DNA from: Rhinopomastus cyanomelas
Taxonomy: Eukaryota > Chordata > Aves > Bucerotiformes > Rhinopomastidae
DNA length: 64,000 nt
Assembly (NCBI GenBank): GCA_013400115.1
Contig: VXBP01005618.1
Location: 124,001-188,000, forward strand
Direction of reading: 5' to 3'
Below are positions 1 through 13,600 of the stretch, piece after piece. Every line of letters begins with the position of its first letter. The stretch's first letter is position 1. Position numbers and translations under genes: made by a program. The notes beneath the pieces were generated by a model, which had not been told where the DNA came from, did no database searches, and worked only from the letters and a program-made list of their open reading frames with translations.

Positions 1-1531
1 GAGCTTGACAGAAGCTCTTCCTGTCTTCCAGCAGGGCTGTCATGCGTTGGGTGAGGTTTTCTGAGCGTTCTTACCCATGGCCTGTTCCCGTGTTTGCGCA
101 GGAGTCATCTGGGTCTGACTCTTCGTTCTGAGGCAGAAAGAGCCTGGGGCTAACGTGCAGGGAGAGCAGCTCCCTGTTGGATCTCTGGTTTCTGGGGTTT
201 GACAAGTGTGGGTGACCTTGACAGGTGGCTTCCTAGTGCCTGACCAAGAGGAAGCTTCCACTGCGCCAAATGGAAAAATCCGTGGTGATGACAGAGGAGG
301 AAACTGTTTGGGAAGGTGATGCTGAAGGAAGGAGGCTTCAGGGAGCAAAACAGTTAGAAACTGGCTCCAAAAAGGCCAGGTTACTGTTTCCAGGGTTGGA
401 AGACACAAGTGATGCGTGTGCCTGGGGAAGAGTTGGGCACTGGCAGACAGACCTTCTGTGGGCATACGCCGTGAAAGCACCGTCCTGTCCCGCATCCCTC
501 AAAGGCAAGTGTGCTCGCACCACACGTACGGGTCTCTCCAGTTGAAACGGGGAGCCAAACCCAAACTGCTCGACTCCGAGACAGTCCCTAGTGCCTTGCA
601 CGGTGGTGTCCTGTGCCTTGTTCCCTGGGTTAACCCATCTGGAATAGTGTAGATTTGCGAAGTCAGCCGTTGCAGCAGCCTGGCACGGCTGCAGTTGTGT
701 GTGTGTAGCCAACTGCAGCAGTGCTGCTCGAACTCAACGTGGGTGCTCTAGCAAATCCACAAACGTTCTTTGTCCTTGTGTTTTGTGCAGAAACCCTTGG
801 GAACGCTAAATAATGGGGGTCCTTGTTGAGAACCTGCTCAGTATGATCTCAAAATTGCTCACCCACCGGCTGATGACAGAGGTGCTCCTTGCCTAGGCTG
901 TCCGCATGGCTTTGTGCAAGGGCCAGTGGGAGCCACAGGAGCTGTACTGCTGTGCGTGAGGTCTGCTTGGAAACCCTGTAGTTGCCATGATGAATTGGGG
1001 ATGAGCCAACTGCTTCACCCAGGGACATGTTCTCATGTCTGGCACTGTTGTGTCTTAGAAGGCTCAGGTTTTGCTTAAGCAGGTGGGCTGTAAGCGTTCC
1101 GCTCTCGGGCAGGTGGTGTCTCTCTAGCTCCAGCACCTCGTGCTTCTGACCATCATTTGGTTTCTCGTTGTTATATGAAGGCTAACAAATTCCTCCACAG
1201 GACAGGAAGGCGAGAGGGGAAAATCCGCTGGTTATCTTTAAATTGACCTTCAGTGGCTCCTGCTAGACTTCCGTGCTTTGGGTGGGGGTGAAGGGCTTAC
1301 GGTGGTTCCGTGGGCAGGGATGGCCTCGGTCGGTTAGATAACCTTGGGCAGCTTGCTAGTAGATGCCCCTCTGACACCTCCCAGCAATGCTGATACTTGC
1401 ACTCAGAAGTGTGCAGAGGCCAGCACCCTGCACTAGGAGCTGCAGAACTGAGCACTTGACTAACCTTGTCTTGTGTTTTTCTCACTGTTTTTCTCTGCTG
1501 CCTGCCTTCCTCCTTTTCCTGCTTACCCCAG
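1..1531 (+). other. AAK1 intron (window edge to first visible exon)
   Basis: I find no AAK1 peptide, no RNA gene and no recognisable repeat here. The open frames are short and have no family resemblance. The stretch ends in a pyrimidine-rich acceptor (CTTACCCCAG) directly before the exon at 1532. Because the gene continues upstream, this is best read as intron. Confidence 0.7.
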
Positions 1532-1633
1532 AGAAACTGATAGAGGGACTCAAATCTCCTGAGACTGCGCTTCTGCTCCCCGATATCCTGCCTCTTGCTG
1601 ACCCCTTTGGTAGCACATCAGACGCTGTGAATG
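1532..1633 (+). CDS. AAK1: AAK1 coding exon (LIEGLKSPE...DPFGSTSDAVN)
   Basis: This 102-nt exon lies between CCCCAG and GTAATA. It starts with two bases completing a codon and ends with one. It encodes KLIEGLKSPE, a Leu-rich LLLPDILPLADPFG segment containing a DPF motif (AP-2 alpha-ear ligand type) and STSDAVN. It agrees closely with my memory of human AAK1. Confidence 0.93.
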
Positions 1634-4600
1634 GTAATAACAAACCCAGAGCACCTCTTTCCGGTGCCCTACCCGGCTTGTCTGGTCCCGCATGATTCTG
1701 TGTGTCTGCCTGCGCTGGGCTTCCAGAACGGCTGCCGCTGGCGGGGAGTGTGGTGTGGTGGGAAATTATGGTTATGCTAAGGCAGCGCTGACATCTGAAC
1801 AGCAGAGGCGGTCCAGATCTAGGCTCACTGGTCTGGCACAGTGACGTGACGTGGCTGCCCCTGCTTTGTTGTTCTGGTCTCGGTAGGAGAAAGCTAATAG
1901 TTGACTGAAGAAGGTGCAAGAGATCCCTCTGTTTCTGCTGAAGACTGTGTGTAGCCACAGCCCTGGCGCTGAGCCTGTCTGTGCCTCAGCCCTCCGCAGG
2001 GTGGGGAGGACAGTGGTGTTGAGAAGAAAGGTGTTAGACTGCCACGAGCCCGAATGCAGCAGGCTCCAGGCAGTGTAAAGAGTTCAGAGTGCTGCCGTAT
2101 TTTGGTCGACTTGCCAAATGTACTGAAGGCTAATAGTTGCCGGCTGCAGTCAGTTGCAGTCAGCTGCTTTTGTGGTGTTGGGCCCCAGCCACAGACCCCT
2201 GCTCAGCTGGTTGCAGCCTGGTGGCTGTGGAAGGAAAGGTGTAGGAAATGAGTGGCCTGAACAGCAAAGGCATTTTCTCCCTTTTCCAGTTTCTGGCAGT
2301 GGCCCCAATGCTCTTAGGTGGTGATCCTACGAGCCACAGCCATGCTCACTGCTGTTCAGAGAAGAATGTGTCTTGATCTGACCAGACGGACCATTTCTGC
2401 TCCCAGCGTTTTGGACTGTGCTTGTTCTTTAACCTCTTGGTCATCACCTTGATGGGAAGGAGACCCAGGCCAGGCTCGTGGGTCTGGGACACTTACCTGT
2501 AGGTCCCTTCCCCTCCCCTTTAGGGGCTCTGTGAAACCGGACCTCGTCCGTCTTTGTGAGCTCCCCTTGTACACACGGAGCGGACGTCAGCAGGTGGTGC
2601 TGGGCACCAGCGGGTCCTGTCAGTGACACACAGAGTTCCAAAACTGTGCCACTTCACTGTGGGATCTGCAGTCCTGGCGCCGCTGGGCACTTGGCTTCTC
2701 ACAGGTCTAAGTGGGAATGTGCTCAGGGCTGCCTAGAAGCTGCTTTAATGATCTGGCACTTGGGACTCCGTAAAGGTCAGTGTTTCCCTTTTGCTGGAAG
2801 AGCAAAAGCTTGTGGCTGCTTGCCGGCACCAGGCCTTGCGCTCAGCTGCAGGCAGGCGTTGTTGAGCTCCCAGCCCACCCTCTGCAAGGCTCGCACTGGG
2901 CTTACGCGGATGCACGTGCCAGTTACAAACCCCACCGCAGCACGGTTCAGACCCCACACGCACCGATGTGCTGCAGCCTTCCCTCATCATTGAACCAACA
3001 TCGGTCTGGCTCTGATTACTGCTGGTGCATATTAAAGGGTCGCTAACGGATTCGGACGGCTGCCTCCTTAGCTCGTGCTTGGCTGTGTCTTGCAAGCTAA
3101 CCTCTGCCTTCTTTTCTGCTTTGCTGTTCTGCACCTTTGGAAAGGAAAACCTGATGTAGCTGTTGAGAGTCTCATACCAGGCCTCGAGGCTCCGCTGCCC
3201 CAACGCCTTGCGTCCCAGACCGAGTCGGTTGCCTCCAACAGAACAGGTTGGTGAGGCAGGCGGGCTCTGTGGGGGGCAGAGACGTGTCATACTGGTACGG
3301 GCTGCATCAATCTGAAGCACTGTCCGCTTGAGCATCTCCACTGCTTTCCGGCCCCCCACAGTGTAAACGGGGCTTGCCCGAGTGCTGCTTGAGTGCGTGC
3401 TGCGTGCTCCATGGTGCCAGTCTCTGTGTGCAGAACGGGCTGTGGTGTTCCTGCCACCCCCCAGCACGAAGCTGTAGGTGCCAGACTGCTGCTTCATGCA
3501 GTGCTTTTGAAATCTGGAGCAGTCGCCAGTTGTGGTGGGTTCCAAGAGGCTGTGGCAGTGAGCAGTGTGTCCCTCCCTTCCTGCAGAGGCCTTGATCAGG
3601 CCACCTCTTTTCAGAGGTCTCCTGCAAAATAGCCAGCGCAGTTTGTTTTGCCAGAGTCCCTGAAACTCTTTCCTTCCTCCTCCTCCTCCTCCCCTTCACT
3701 GTCCCTGCTTTTCCTTGTGTGGGATTTCCTTGTGTACCCAGTGCTAGAGGGCAGGTGGCCCCAGAGAGTCTGTTTAGATGTTGCTGGAGGTGTTGGGAAT
3801 CCCTCTGCCCTCCCTGCAGAGCCCTGAGAAGTGTTTTCCATGACACAGGGGAGGCTTTTGTGCTGCCTTTGCATCAAGGCTCTGTTTGCACCCTAAGGGG
3901 TGGGGAAGGCAAATGTGATGATGAGCTAACGTGTTTGTGTCCTGTTCACTGCTCCTTCTGGATGCTCCCCTGGACTCAGACTCTCTCACTGGGGAAGACT
4001 CACTGCTTGACTGTTCTCTGCTTTCTAACCCTGCTCCTGACCTCTTGGATGAGTTTGCTCCTGTAGCTTTCGCAGCTCAACCTCACAAAGGTAAACCACC
4101 CCTTTTTAGCGTCTTACTGGTCCTTGGATGTGGTCTTAGTGAAGTGGAGCTGGTACCAGTTTGCAGCAGCAGTTCTGTGTTTTGGTGGGGTTTTGGTTTT
4201 CTGATGTATTTTCTTCCCAAGCTGGTGAAGCTCTGACTGCACACTGGAGTAGGAAGGGAGAAAACAAAAGCATTCACCTTGGCTGTCGAGACAAGGCTTG
4301 TCGCGACAGGTCCCGGTTTCTGTGAGCCAGGGAAGGGGCACAGCAGGATTCTGAACACAGCCCTTCAGTTCTAGGTGAAAGCTTCCGAGTTTGGTTTTCG
4401 CACGTGGGCTGCAGGACCCGCTTTTGTGCCACGGGGTTAGTCCTGGAAGGGAGCCTGGTGAACACCTACGCTGAGGTAACAGGCCTTGGAAGTGACAGGG
4501 CTTTGTTGTTTTGGCTTCTCAGACCCAGGGCCTGAGGCACGTGAGTCAGCTCTGTCAGATCTAGGGAGTGTTTTGCCGCTCAGAGGTTATCAGGAGGGTT

Positions 4601-7600
4601 TTGAGGCAAGCTGCGCTGTCACAGCAAATGCGAATGGAAGTCTGAGCGCAAAACCCAGCTGTTTCCTAATGACATGGAAAAGTCGAGCTGAAGAGGAGCA
4701 GCAGACCACGTGCGGTACCTGCGAAGAGCTGCAGACGAGCCCTTGCAGCACATCGGCGTTTGAGCTTGAGCAGGACTGTGGGAATGGCTGTACAGTGACC
4801 AGAGTTCTGTTCGCTTTCCATAAGCAAGAAGAGAGCACCCTGGGCAGCTGGGTCCTCACTGGCGTGACTTTCTTTCCAGGCTGAACTCTGGTGTCTCTCC
4901 ATGCAGTGTGGCTGGAACGGTGGCACCACAGCAGTGGGCAGAGCTTGCACGGGGAAGTTCTGCTCCGTTCTGACACGTTCCCGCTGTGGGCTAACGCAGT
5001 TCTGAGCAGGGCGTGTGGCCCGCAGGGGTCGGTGTTGGATGTGCAAGGAGGGCTCTCATGTGAGCCAGGCTGGCAGTGCTCGATCGGCCAAGTGGTAGGG
5101 AAGACTTCTGTGCTATTTATTGCCTTGAAGAGAAGCCCAGAGCACAAATGTGAACTACCAGGTGCCCCTCGATGATGGGTTTGGCTTAGCTCATTTGGTG
5201 AGTATCCCCATAGCAACTACGAACGAGCTGTCCTCAGAGGAATCGCTGTAAAAACAGTCTGTAATCAGCTTCTGCACTCGATGGCTCTTCAGAGCAGAGC
5301 TTTTGGGTTTAAATAAGCAGTTGTTCTAATTGCTCACTGCTGCAATACACTGCCGTGCTGCTTTGCCGTGAGTAAATGTCCTGAAATCTGTGTCAAGCAC
5401 TTATTACTCCCTGGCTGGAGCACAGCAGAGCCAGAGCACTGTTGGTGAGTCCTAGTGAGAAAATGAATTGGCAGGTTTCAGCAGGACCTGCCCCAGGCTG
5501 CCATGCTCTTCTCTCTGGGGTGAGAAAGGTTCTCTTAGCAGAAAGGGTAGGAGGCTGAAGTGCTAAAATCTCCCACAGGTCCTTACTGGCTGCTCCTCCA
5601 ACCCTGCGTTTACCAGCTCTCGATGTGGTCACTCTGTGCATCTGTCCCAGCCTCTTGGGTTTTTGTTTGATTTGGGGACGCGAAGCACCTCCAGAGCAGC
5701 TGCTGCCATCCGTGGCCACGGTCAGCCTGTGCAGCTGCAATGCTGCGACTTACCAGTGAGGCCAGGACGACTGGAAAGGGCAGCTGTGGCTGACAGCTGA
5801 TGCTGTAACTACCCCATAGCATCCTCTCCTTTGTCCTTTCCTTGGCCAGTTTCTGGCCTCTGAATTTTTGCAGAGCCTGCAGAGTTCTCCAGTTTGCACT
5901 TGCTGAACCTAGCAGCAAGCTGTGTGTGTGAGAGGGAGAGAGCTTTTCTCCTGGTGACGATGCACAGTCACCGAGGGAAGCTCAGCACTGTGGCAGGGGT
6001 CTTGCCCAAGTAAAGGCCCTCGCCAGGGCAGTCAGTAGTGGAGCAGTGCTCCTGCAGTCACTTCTTGTACAGCAGCCTCCAGAGCTCCGGGCACCTGCGT
6101 GTGTAAATGGAGCAGAATGGGAGTGGGATGCTTGCAGAGGCTCCCAGGTAGATTGAAAAGAGCCACAAATGCATCACTCCAGGGAGAAGGATGACAGAGT
6201 GAGACCTTCCTTACAGAGAAGCATCTTTAGAGGCTACTCTCCTAGAAAACTTGGGGTTTTTTATGGATCTGATCCTTTAAGGGAAGAGGTATATTCGTAA
6301 GTGGTTTCTCATCCACCTTACCCAAGCCCTGCCAGCATGTTTGCCAGCTCTGGGGAGAGAGCTTTTACTCTTTATAGGAGTCAAACAGGAGTGGTCCTGG
6401 CCCTTGGAAACCTTCAGCTTGTGTGTCTCTGCTAGACTGTGACAAACGCCTCATGCAGTGATTGAGCACCAGAGTTCGGAAGCTATTTTGGGTGTGACGA
6501 GTGGTGATGCACAGCAAGAGTGTGACAGTGTGTAGCTGCCTGATGAGGCAGATAAATGTCTCATCCCCCATGGAGATTGCTGAAGGTGCCTCCCACCAAG
6601 CGTGTGACTGCAGCTAACGTGGTTCGAGATCGGAGGAATTAAGTGCCGGGACTGCTCGAGCGGCCTTGAGAAAAGGTCTCTGGGTATCTAGTTACGTCGC
6701 CGGGCACCTGAACCCCCCGGAAATCCGACTGCCTGCTGTATCCTTGTTTCACCTGTGTCGGCGAGTGCTTGGGGCTTTTGTCTCACACAGACCACTGGGA
6801 TTTCTTGCTCGGTGATGTTTTTCCCCAGCCCTTCTACATTTAATTGGCCTCTTCCCTGCTTTACCAACAATTCACCAGCTTCATTTCACCTTGTAAATAA
6901 TGCTCCTGCTTCTAAACCCTGTCTCTGAAAACATGAGGTTGCTCTAACACTTCTCAGCGATTCTAACCAGCCTTCCTGCTGTCTTTTGCTTCTTTACCTC
7001 TTGTCTCTTCTTTATGCTGCAGAAGATACTAACCTGATATCAGGCTTTGATGCTCCTGAGGGCTCTGAAAAAGTGACAGAAGATGAGTTTGACCCAATTC
7101 CAGTGTTGATATCCAAAAATTCACAAGGTAAGCCACGACGTGGGGCAGACAAGGGAAGGAGAAAAAGGAAAACCACGAACACGAAAGAGCTGTGGGGCAG
7201 GGGCGCTGCAGCACACGAGAAGTGGTCCAAATGGCAAAGTAAGATCCCGTCACTGTAGTGTTTAGAGAGCTCAGTCTTTCTGACTTACCCTGCTCTCGAA
7301 ATGTCTCTGGATCCTCTGCTTGTGAGAAGACTGCGTGTCCAGAAAGGTAGAACCTTTAGACCCCATGAAGCAATGTCTGCCAGCCTGTGCAGCAGGGCAC
7401 ACAGATACCTCTGTGGCCCGGGAGCAGTGGAGAACTGCCTTCTCTGGTGCTTGTTCAGGCCAACGAGTAGAGGCTCTTTGACTTCAGCGTTCACTTGGTG
7501 TGAGCTGCAAGGAAGGAGTGTCATGATAACCATTTATAGTTCTGCACCTTCTGCTGGAAGGGGCATTTTGTCAGTTCTGGCTGTTGGCTGTCAGAGGTGC

Positions 7601-10600
7601 CTGTGGGTCCAGAGTTTGGCAGATGGTCCCCTCCTCCTTCGAAGAGTCCCTAGGACAGGGAGTGGAAAGCTGCTCCTTGCGCAGCACTGCTGTCAGCCAG
7701 AGCACTTTTGTCAGGATCTTTGCCAGCAGTTTGCAGTCGCCTGTAAGGGCCCTGTTACCTGAAGGAAACAGCAGTGCTGTGTTTTGCAGCTCTTGCAGGG
7801 AGAGGGAGCAGCATTTCGCAGCCTGGGCAGTTGCAGAGATCTCTCTGGAGTCAGGGTGTTGGTGGGTTTGGATCACAGCTTTTAGTCTGCTGTAGCGCAG
7901 GTTCGGGGGCCGACTTGAGGCTGCCGCCTTCTGTTTGTTCAGCTTTTTCTTTCCGTTTGATCGCGGAACTTCTGGCTGTCCTGGGTTTGAGTACAGCGGG
8001 AGCGTGCTGCACTCCTGCTCTGCACCCAGCTGCTTTCAGGCGCTGACACTCGTCCAAGACTTCTTGGCCGTTGTGGACTTCTCCCGAAGTCGTGCTGAGA
8101 GAGGCTCCCTCAGATGACGGGGAGCATCGCTCCTTCAGTGTTGGAGCAAGTCGCGGTAGCTCCCCTGCCCCTGAAGCAGCTGGCAGGCCAAAGATGCTCT
8201 TAGAGTGGTGACTAATGTTCCAGCCCTGAACCTCAGAACGGTCGTTTCTGTAGGGTGTTGGGAGGTCTTGCAATTGCTGATACTCCCTTTAGTAAGGACA
8301 GAATTCTGCAGCTTGGGTGCAGACCTTGGGAGGGGAAAAGGGTGGGTGGTAGAGGTTCGCTGGCTGCTGAGACGTTTTTCCACGCAGGTCTGGAGAGGCA
8401 GGTGTGAGGGTGGGCAGAGGGTGGAAGAACAAGCAGGGGAATGTTGTTTCTCTCGTGGTAGAAGAATTGAGAAGAGCTTGAGCAAAGTTTGTTTTGCTTT
8501 GACTTTTTTCTTTCTTGTTTGCTCTTGAGCATCTGAAAACTGGTGTGTGTGTGTGTCCTGTCCAATACTGAATTCCTATCTCTCGCACTTTCAGGTGGGC
8601 ATTCTAGAAACAACAGTGGAAGCTCTGAGTCCAGTCTTCCCAACATAGCCAGGTCTTTACTGCTGGTGGATCAGCTCATAGACCTGTAGCAGTGACACAG
8701 TAGCAGACGTTTCTGTAACGTACCCGACCCTCCATTGCCATTTCCAGAAGAGTTACCCTCCCCTGTGGTTCTTTGGGGCCTTTTTCCCTGCGTAATTACA
8801 AGAGAAAACCTGCCAACAGGCAGCAGTCCCCCCCCGTCCCCCCCCCCAGTCTCTTCCCGGCTTCCTGCGCCCTGGGGAAGATTCTGTCTCGGTCTCTTGC
8901 TAACAGCCTGTGGCCGAGGGGAGCCCTGTTCTCAGCCACCCGCTGCGCTGTGCCCACGGCACTGCGGAGAGCCCTGCTGCAAACGAAGTAGAGCCTCGAG
9001 CTACTGTGCGATCCCCACACGTGCTGGGCTCTGTTCCCCGTAGAGTAACACGTGAACAGCTGGGGCTCGAGCTTCGCGTTGGTGTTTCCTGGGTCCATTT
9101 GGGCTTTTTCCCATTTTGTTCTCTGCTGAAGGGGCAGGAGAAGGGGGACGGGGAAGTCGGTAGGGACATCCCTTTCCTGCAGGATCCCAGCTGGAGAGCC
9201 AGTGTTTCCGAGTCGCCAGCGTGTGCTTCAGAGGGGCAGAGAGCCCCACGTTCCTCTGAAGCAGGCTGGCCTAGTACCTCTGGTGCTGGTGCGTATGAAG
9301 AGAGTTGTCTGGACTGCTCCCAGCTAATGGTTTGCTGCTTGAGAACGAGCTGTGCTTCCGTGGGGAGGGGGGAAAGCGGAATGAGGGACAAACAAAGATG
9401 GTTAAAGCTGAAAAATGCTGAGGTTCTGACCGAACACATGTGAGTACGGGTGTGACGAGCGTTCTGTTGGCCCTCCTGGGATGAGAAGGGTGTTGTAGCC
9501 GCAGCAGGTGTATTTCCGTGACTTCTGTGTTTGAGTGGAAAAAAGAGCATCCCCCAACCTACTGTAAATTGTGTATGAAGCACCGTGTCCTCCAGTTGTT
9601 TGTCCATCTCCAGTGCAGGTTTCAGTCAAGCACCTGGTGTCTGCTCTGGTTCTCAGTTTTCTCTTGTAGCTGCACACAGTGCGGAACCGTTTCTTTACTC
9701 AGTAGACAAAGATCCCCGTGGACTGTCCGCCACTCTGTGGTCTCTGTGGAACAAGCATGCACTTGGTTGAGGTGGTTTGAAGTCAGTGCTGCTCCAGCTC
9801 GATGGGCTTTACCTTTTCTTTTTCCCTCCACACGCTTAGTTTGTCAACTAGCTGGACACGCCGCACTCGTTCCCACTGCTTCTCAAGTCCAGAACTTCTA
9901 TCTTGTGTCTGAAAGCTCTTTCCAAACAAAAGGACTCTTCTTCTGTAGTGGAGTAATTGCTGGCTTCCTGCTGACCCTGTGTACGTGTACGTAGCTGTAT
10001 TAGTAGAAGTGCAGTTCCCCGTGTGCAAAAGTACGAACCACCGAATCTGTCCGTCCCAGCCCCTCGCTGCGAAGGGAAGAAATCACAGCTGGGGACTGCT
10101 CCTTCCCTACTCCCGCCTCTCTGCTATCCCCACCCTGGCCCGTAGGGTAACCAGTTCTGTAAATAGAACAGCCGTCAAGCGTGTCTGCTCTCCGTTCTCT
10201 TCTTTTCGAGCCTACCCTGAATAATAAAAGTATTGCTGAAGTGTGTTGTATCATGACCCGTGTTCGCTGCGCCTCCCGGAGCAGCGTCACGCGAGAACCA
10301 TGGCAATGACCCCGGTACGGCTGCGGATTGAGGGTGGTGGTTCTCTTGTTTTATACTCCCGAGGCACAGGCGAGCTGCGCTGGGAAACATGGAGATGCTA
10401 TAGACAGAAAGCTATTGTATAGTCAGATACTGAGATTATATGAAGAGACAATGGATTTTAAAAAGTACCCATCTACTGTATATTAGCATCAAAGATTTCT
10501 GTGAATTAAAGTACTTTTAAAGAATGTTTAAGGTTTTAAATCTACTGGCGCTTGTTGAAGGGTTCTGGAAAAAATGCCTGATGGATGCCCTGGGTTGTTG

Positions 10601-13600
10601 CTGATGCTATTAAATGAGCAGATGTGAATGTCGATGGCTTGTTCACGTAGCTGTTCGTGGCTCTGGGTGGGAAACCCGACTCGGCGACACCGACACTGGG
10701 AGCGAAGTGTGTAATCTGGAGCTCGTTCGCCTGGAAACGCTCACGGCCTCTGTGGAAGGAGTGGGAAACGTGAGTGGTGAAGCGGGGGACTACTGGGGGT
10801 TAATGGTAAGCTCTCCGCAGGGATGCGATCGTCCTGCAGGCCTTAGGTCAGCGTCGGTTTGAGGGAAACTGCCGCGGTGGAGCAACATGTGGAGCCTCAG
10901 GTGCTTCGTACCCTGCAGCCCCCGGTGGTGTCAGAACAGTTCCCTCTCGTAGCTCTGGCTGGAGCCTTGTTTGCGGCCATGGGAGACATTTCTGTCCCCG
11001 TTTAAGGGTCAGAGGATAGGGTCAGAATAGGGACCTGCAGATGGTGAAATGCTGTCACAGTGGGATTCTCCTCTGCCCTGCTCATGTCAAGGCGATGGAG
11101 GAGCCTTCCTGTTGAACAGGCTAGAGCATGCAGTGGTGGTCTTGTCAGGAACTAGTTTGGTGGGTCCCCCGGGCAGGACACTGCGCTAACCCTAACTGCA
11201 GGGCGATCACAGCACACACAGCAGCCTCACGATGGTCATGCTTCAGATGGACAAGTAAACCCTGCTTTTTTGGGTGACAAGATGTTCAGAGGAGAAGCTG
11301 GAACCTGGGTGTTGGTTCTCACTCTCCCCATCCATCTGTGGGTTGCACCCACCTGTCAGAGATGGGCGAACTTCTGTCCTTTCGGAATTGTCCGCTGGGG
11401 CTGGAGCATCTGGCCTGGACCAGGAAGGTGCTGCCGCTCCCCGAGTTCTGGCTGTCCAAGTCTTCACAGGGGCCCTTGGGGCTTGGCTGAGTACGAAGGA
11501 CTTGGCCGGGGCTGCAGGCACTGTGCAGTGAGAGGGAGAAATGGGAGTGGTGGAATCTCAGTGCTGGTGACTTCGTGGCGGAGCTGCGTCCTCCAGCAGC
11601 CCCTTTGCCCGGCGAAGGCAGCTCCAGGGAATCTCTGTGGAGAGCAGAATTTTTCTTGGAGGAGGTTTCTTGTAAGGGAATGGTGGTGGTGGTGTTCATC
11701 CCGAAAGCTCTTGGCTCCAGTGACTTCCCAAAGCTGCCTTTTGGAGAAACCGGTGATCAGCGTGTGTTCAGTCGTTGCGGTGAAGTTCGGGGCAGTTCAG
11801 AGTGAAGATGGGGTTCAGCGAGTCCTGGGGTATCAAACACAGATCGTGAAGGCCGTGGGCCTCTGTGAGCAGTGTGTCACCCGGCACCGTGCCCGTGTGC
11901 GTCTGCATGGAGCAAGGAGCTGCCAGGCAGCACGTTTTCTGGCTTGGGAAGCTTTGTGGGAACAGGCTATAGTAGCTGGCGTGGGTGTGGGGGAAGCGCG
12001 AAGGTGACGTGGAGAGCGCGCTGTGAACGAGGCGCTGCAGCCGCTTCGTGACCAGAAATGGGGCGACGAGTTCCTGTGACTTGTCTTTGCTCTGTGGTAA
12101 CAGGTTGGACTTGATGATCTATGAGGTCTCTTCCAACCTTGGTAATACTGTGATACTGTGTGAAGGGTGGGGGCGCCTGTACGTGGCATCGGCCTTGCTC
12201 CTGCAGGAGCCAGAAGGAAAAGAACAGCTGAAGGGGTTTTCTTCCTCCTGCTTGGTCCTCCTGCAGTCTGCTGCCTGGAGAGCTGTGCCTGGGGCCAGCC
12301 TGGCCTCCCTGCAGGAGCACAGCCCACCCACGGCACCGGCTCTCCCTGGTCAGCAGGACGAAGAGCGGGTTGTGTGGCCGGGGGTGCTTTAAGGACGTTC
12401 CTGATGCGAGTATGAGGGGGCCAAAGCTAGAGCATGAACTCTCTGCCTTCTGGAACTGCAGACCCTGCGGCCTCCCCGTGCTGGCCACTGCGAAGGGCCT
12501 TTGGGCAGGAGTGCTTGGCTCTGCTGGCCAGGCTGTGATGGTGGGGCTGCTGTTTGCTGCTGCGCTCTGGTTCTGCTCGCCGCAAGCACCACTTGGGGTG
12601 GCTTTGCGGCGCTCGTCAGTGGTACTGTGTTAGCATACGAGGGCAAACGCTGCTGTTCTCCGAACAAAGGGCTGAGAAGCCTTTTGACCCTTTTTAGTGG
12701 TTAGGCTTGTACTCCTGCATCCAATTGAGCTGGTGTTTAGCTACCTGTGAGCTGATATTGGGTCCTCCCTGGCTGGGGCTTGATTAACTGAGGGGAGTCA
12801 TTGGGTGCAGGAGTAGCTTTAGGCTCGAGGAGTGTCTCTGTCTCCCTTCATGTTCTCCGTTCGGGTTCTGCTCCAGAAGTGGGACCATCTCAGTGACTGC
12901 ACTGCCTCTGCCAGGCCCTCTGACAGGGGAAGGAAGTCTCTCGTAGCTTTTGCTATCCGCTGTTTGGGGCTTTGCCGCGTCACTGCATCGCTTCCCTTAG
13001 AAGAGGGGAAGGCAGCGTGTCAGCGCCAGGCTCCGGGTGCATGGTCGGGCTTCAGGTCAGTGTGAAACGCCTGCAGGGCGTCTGCCCTGGGGGCCAAGCG
13101 ATCAGTGTTCTCATTGCAAGGGTTCTCCCCGCAGAAAGGGAGCCTCACTGTAGGTCAGGGGTGATTTCTTTAATGCATAGACCTGAATCACAAATTCTCC
13201 CTGAGTGTTGTAGAGAGGTACAATAAACCCTGTCTTATCAACTCCAGCTTCTGGGATGACCTGTGCTGTAAGGCAGCTGGCGGGGCGAGTGATGCACCAA
13301 GACCTGGGCGCTCACTGAAGACATAAGGGATCCTTCCATAAAACACCTCACAGGTCTCCGGGGCCTGGACACAGGAGGCAGCTGCCCTTTGACTGTGTCC
13401 GTCGATGCAGGCAGGTTCTGGGAAGTGCTGCCTCCACGAAGAGGCGTCTCTGCCTGCATGAGGGGTTTGGGTGCTTTGGTGGTGATTCAAGCAGACCATC
13501 TGCCTGTATCTTTGCAGGCTGCTTCTGTATCTCTGCAGGGGAGCAGTCTTCACAGAGAAGAGCTGCAAAGCAAAGGGCGCTGCCTTAGTGTCATGGATTC

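Noticed and set aside
6621..6631. tRNA B-box-like GGTTCGAGATC
   Set aside because: There is no A box at the right distance and no cloverleaf stems around it.
11270..12007. 245-codon + frame between the two AAK1 3' ends
   Set aside because: It has no recognisable domain, Trp/Gly/Cys-rich chance composition, and no splice-phase fit to AAK1.
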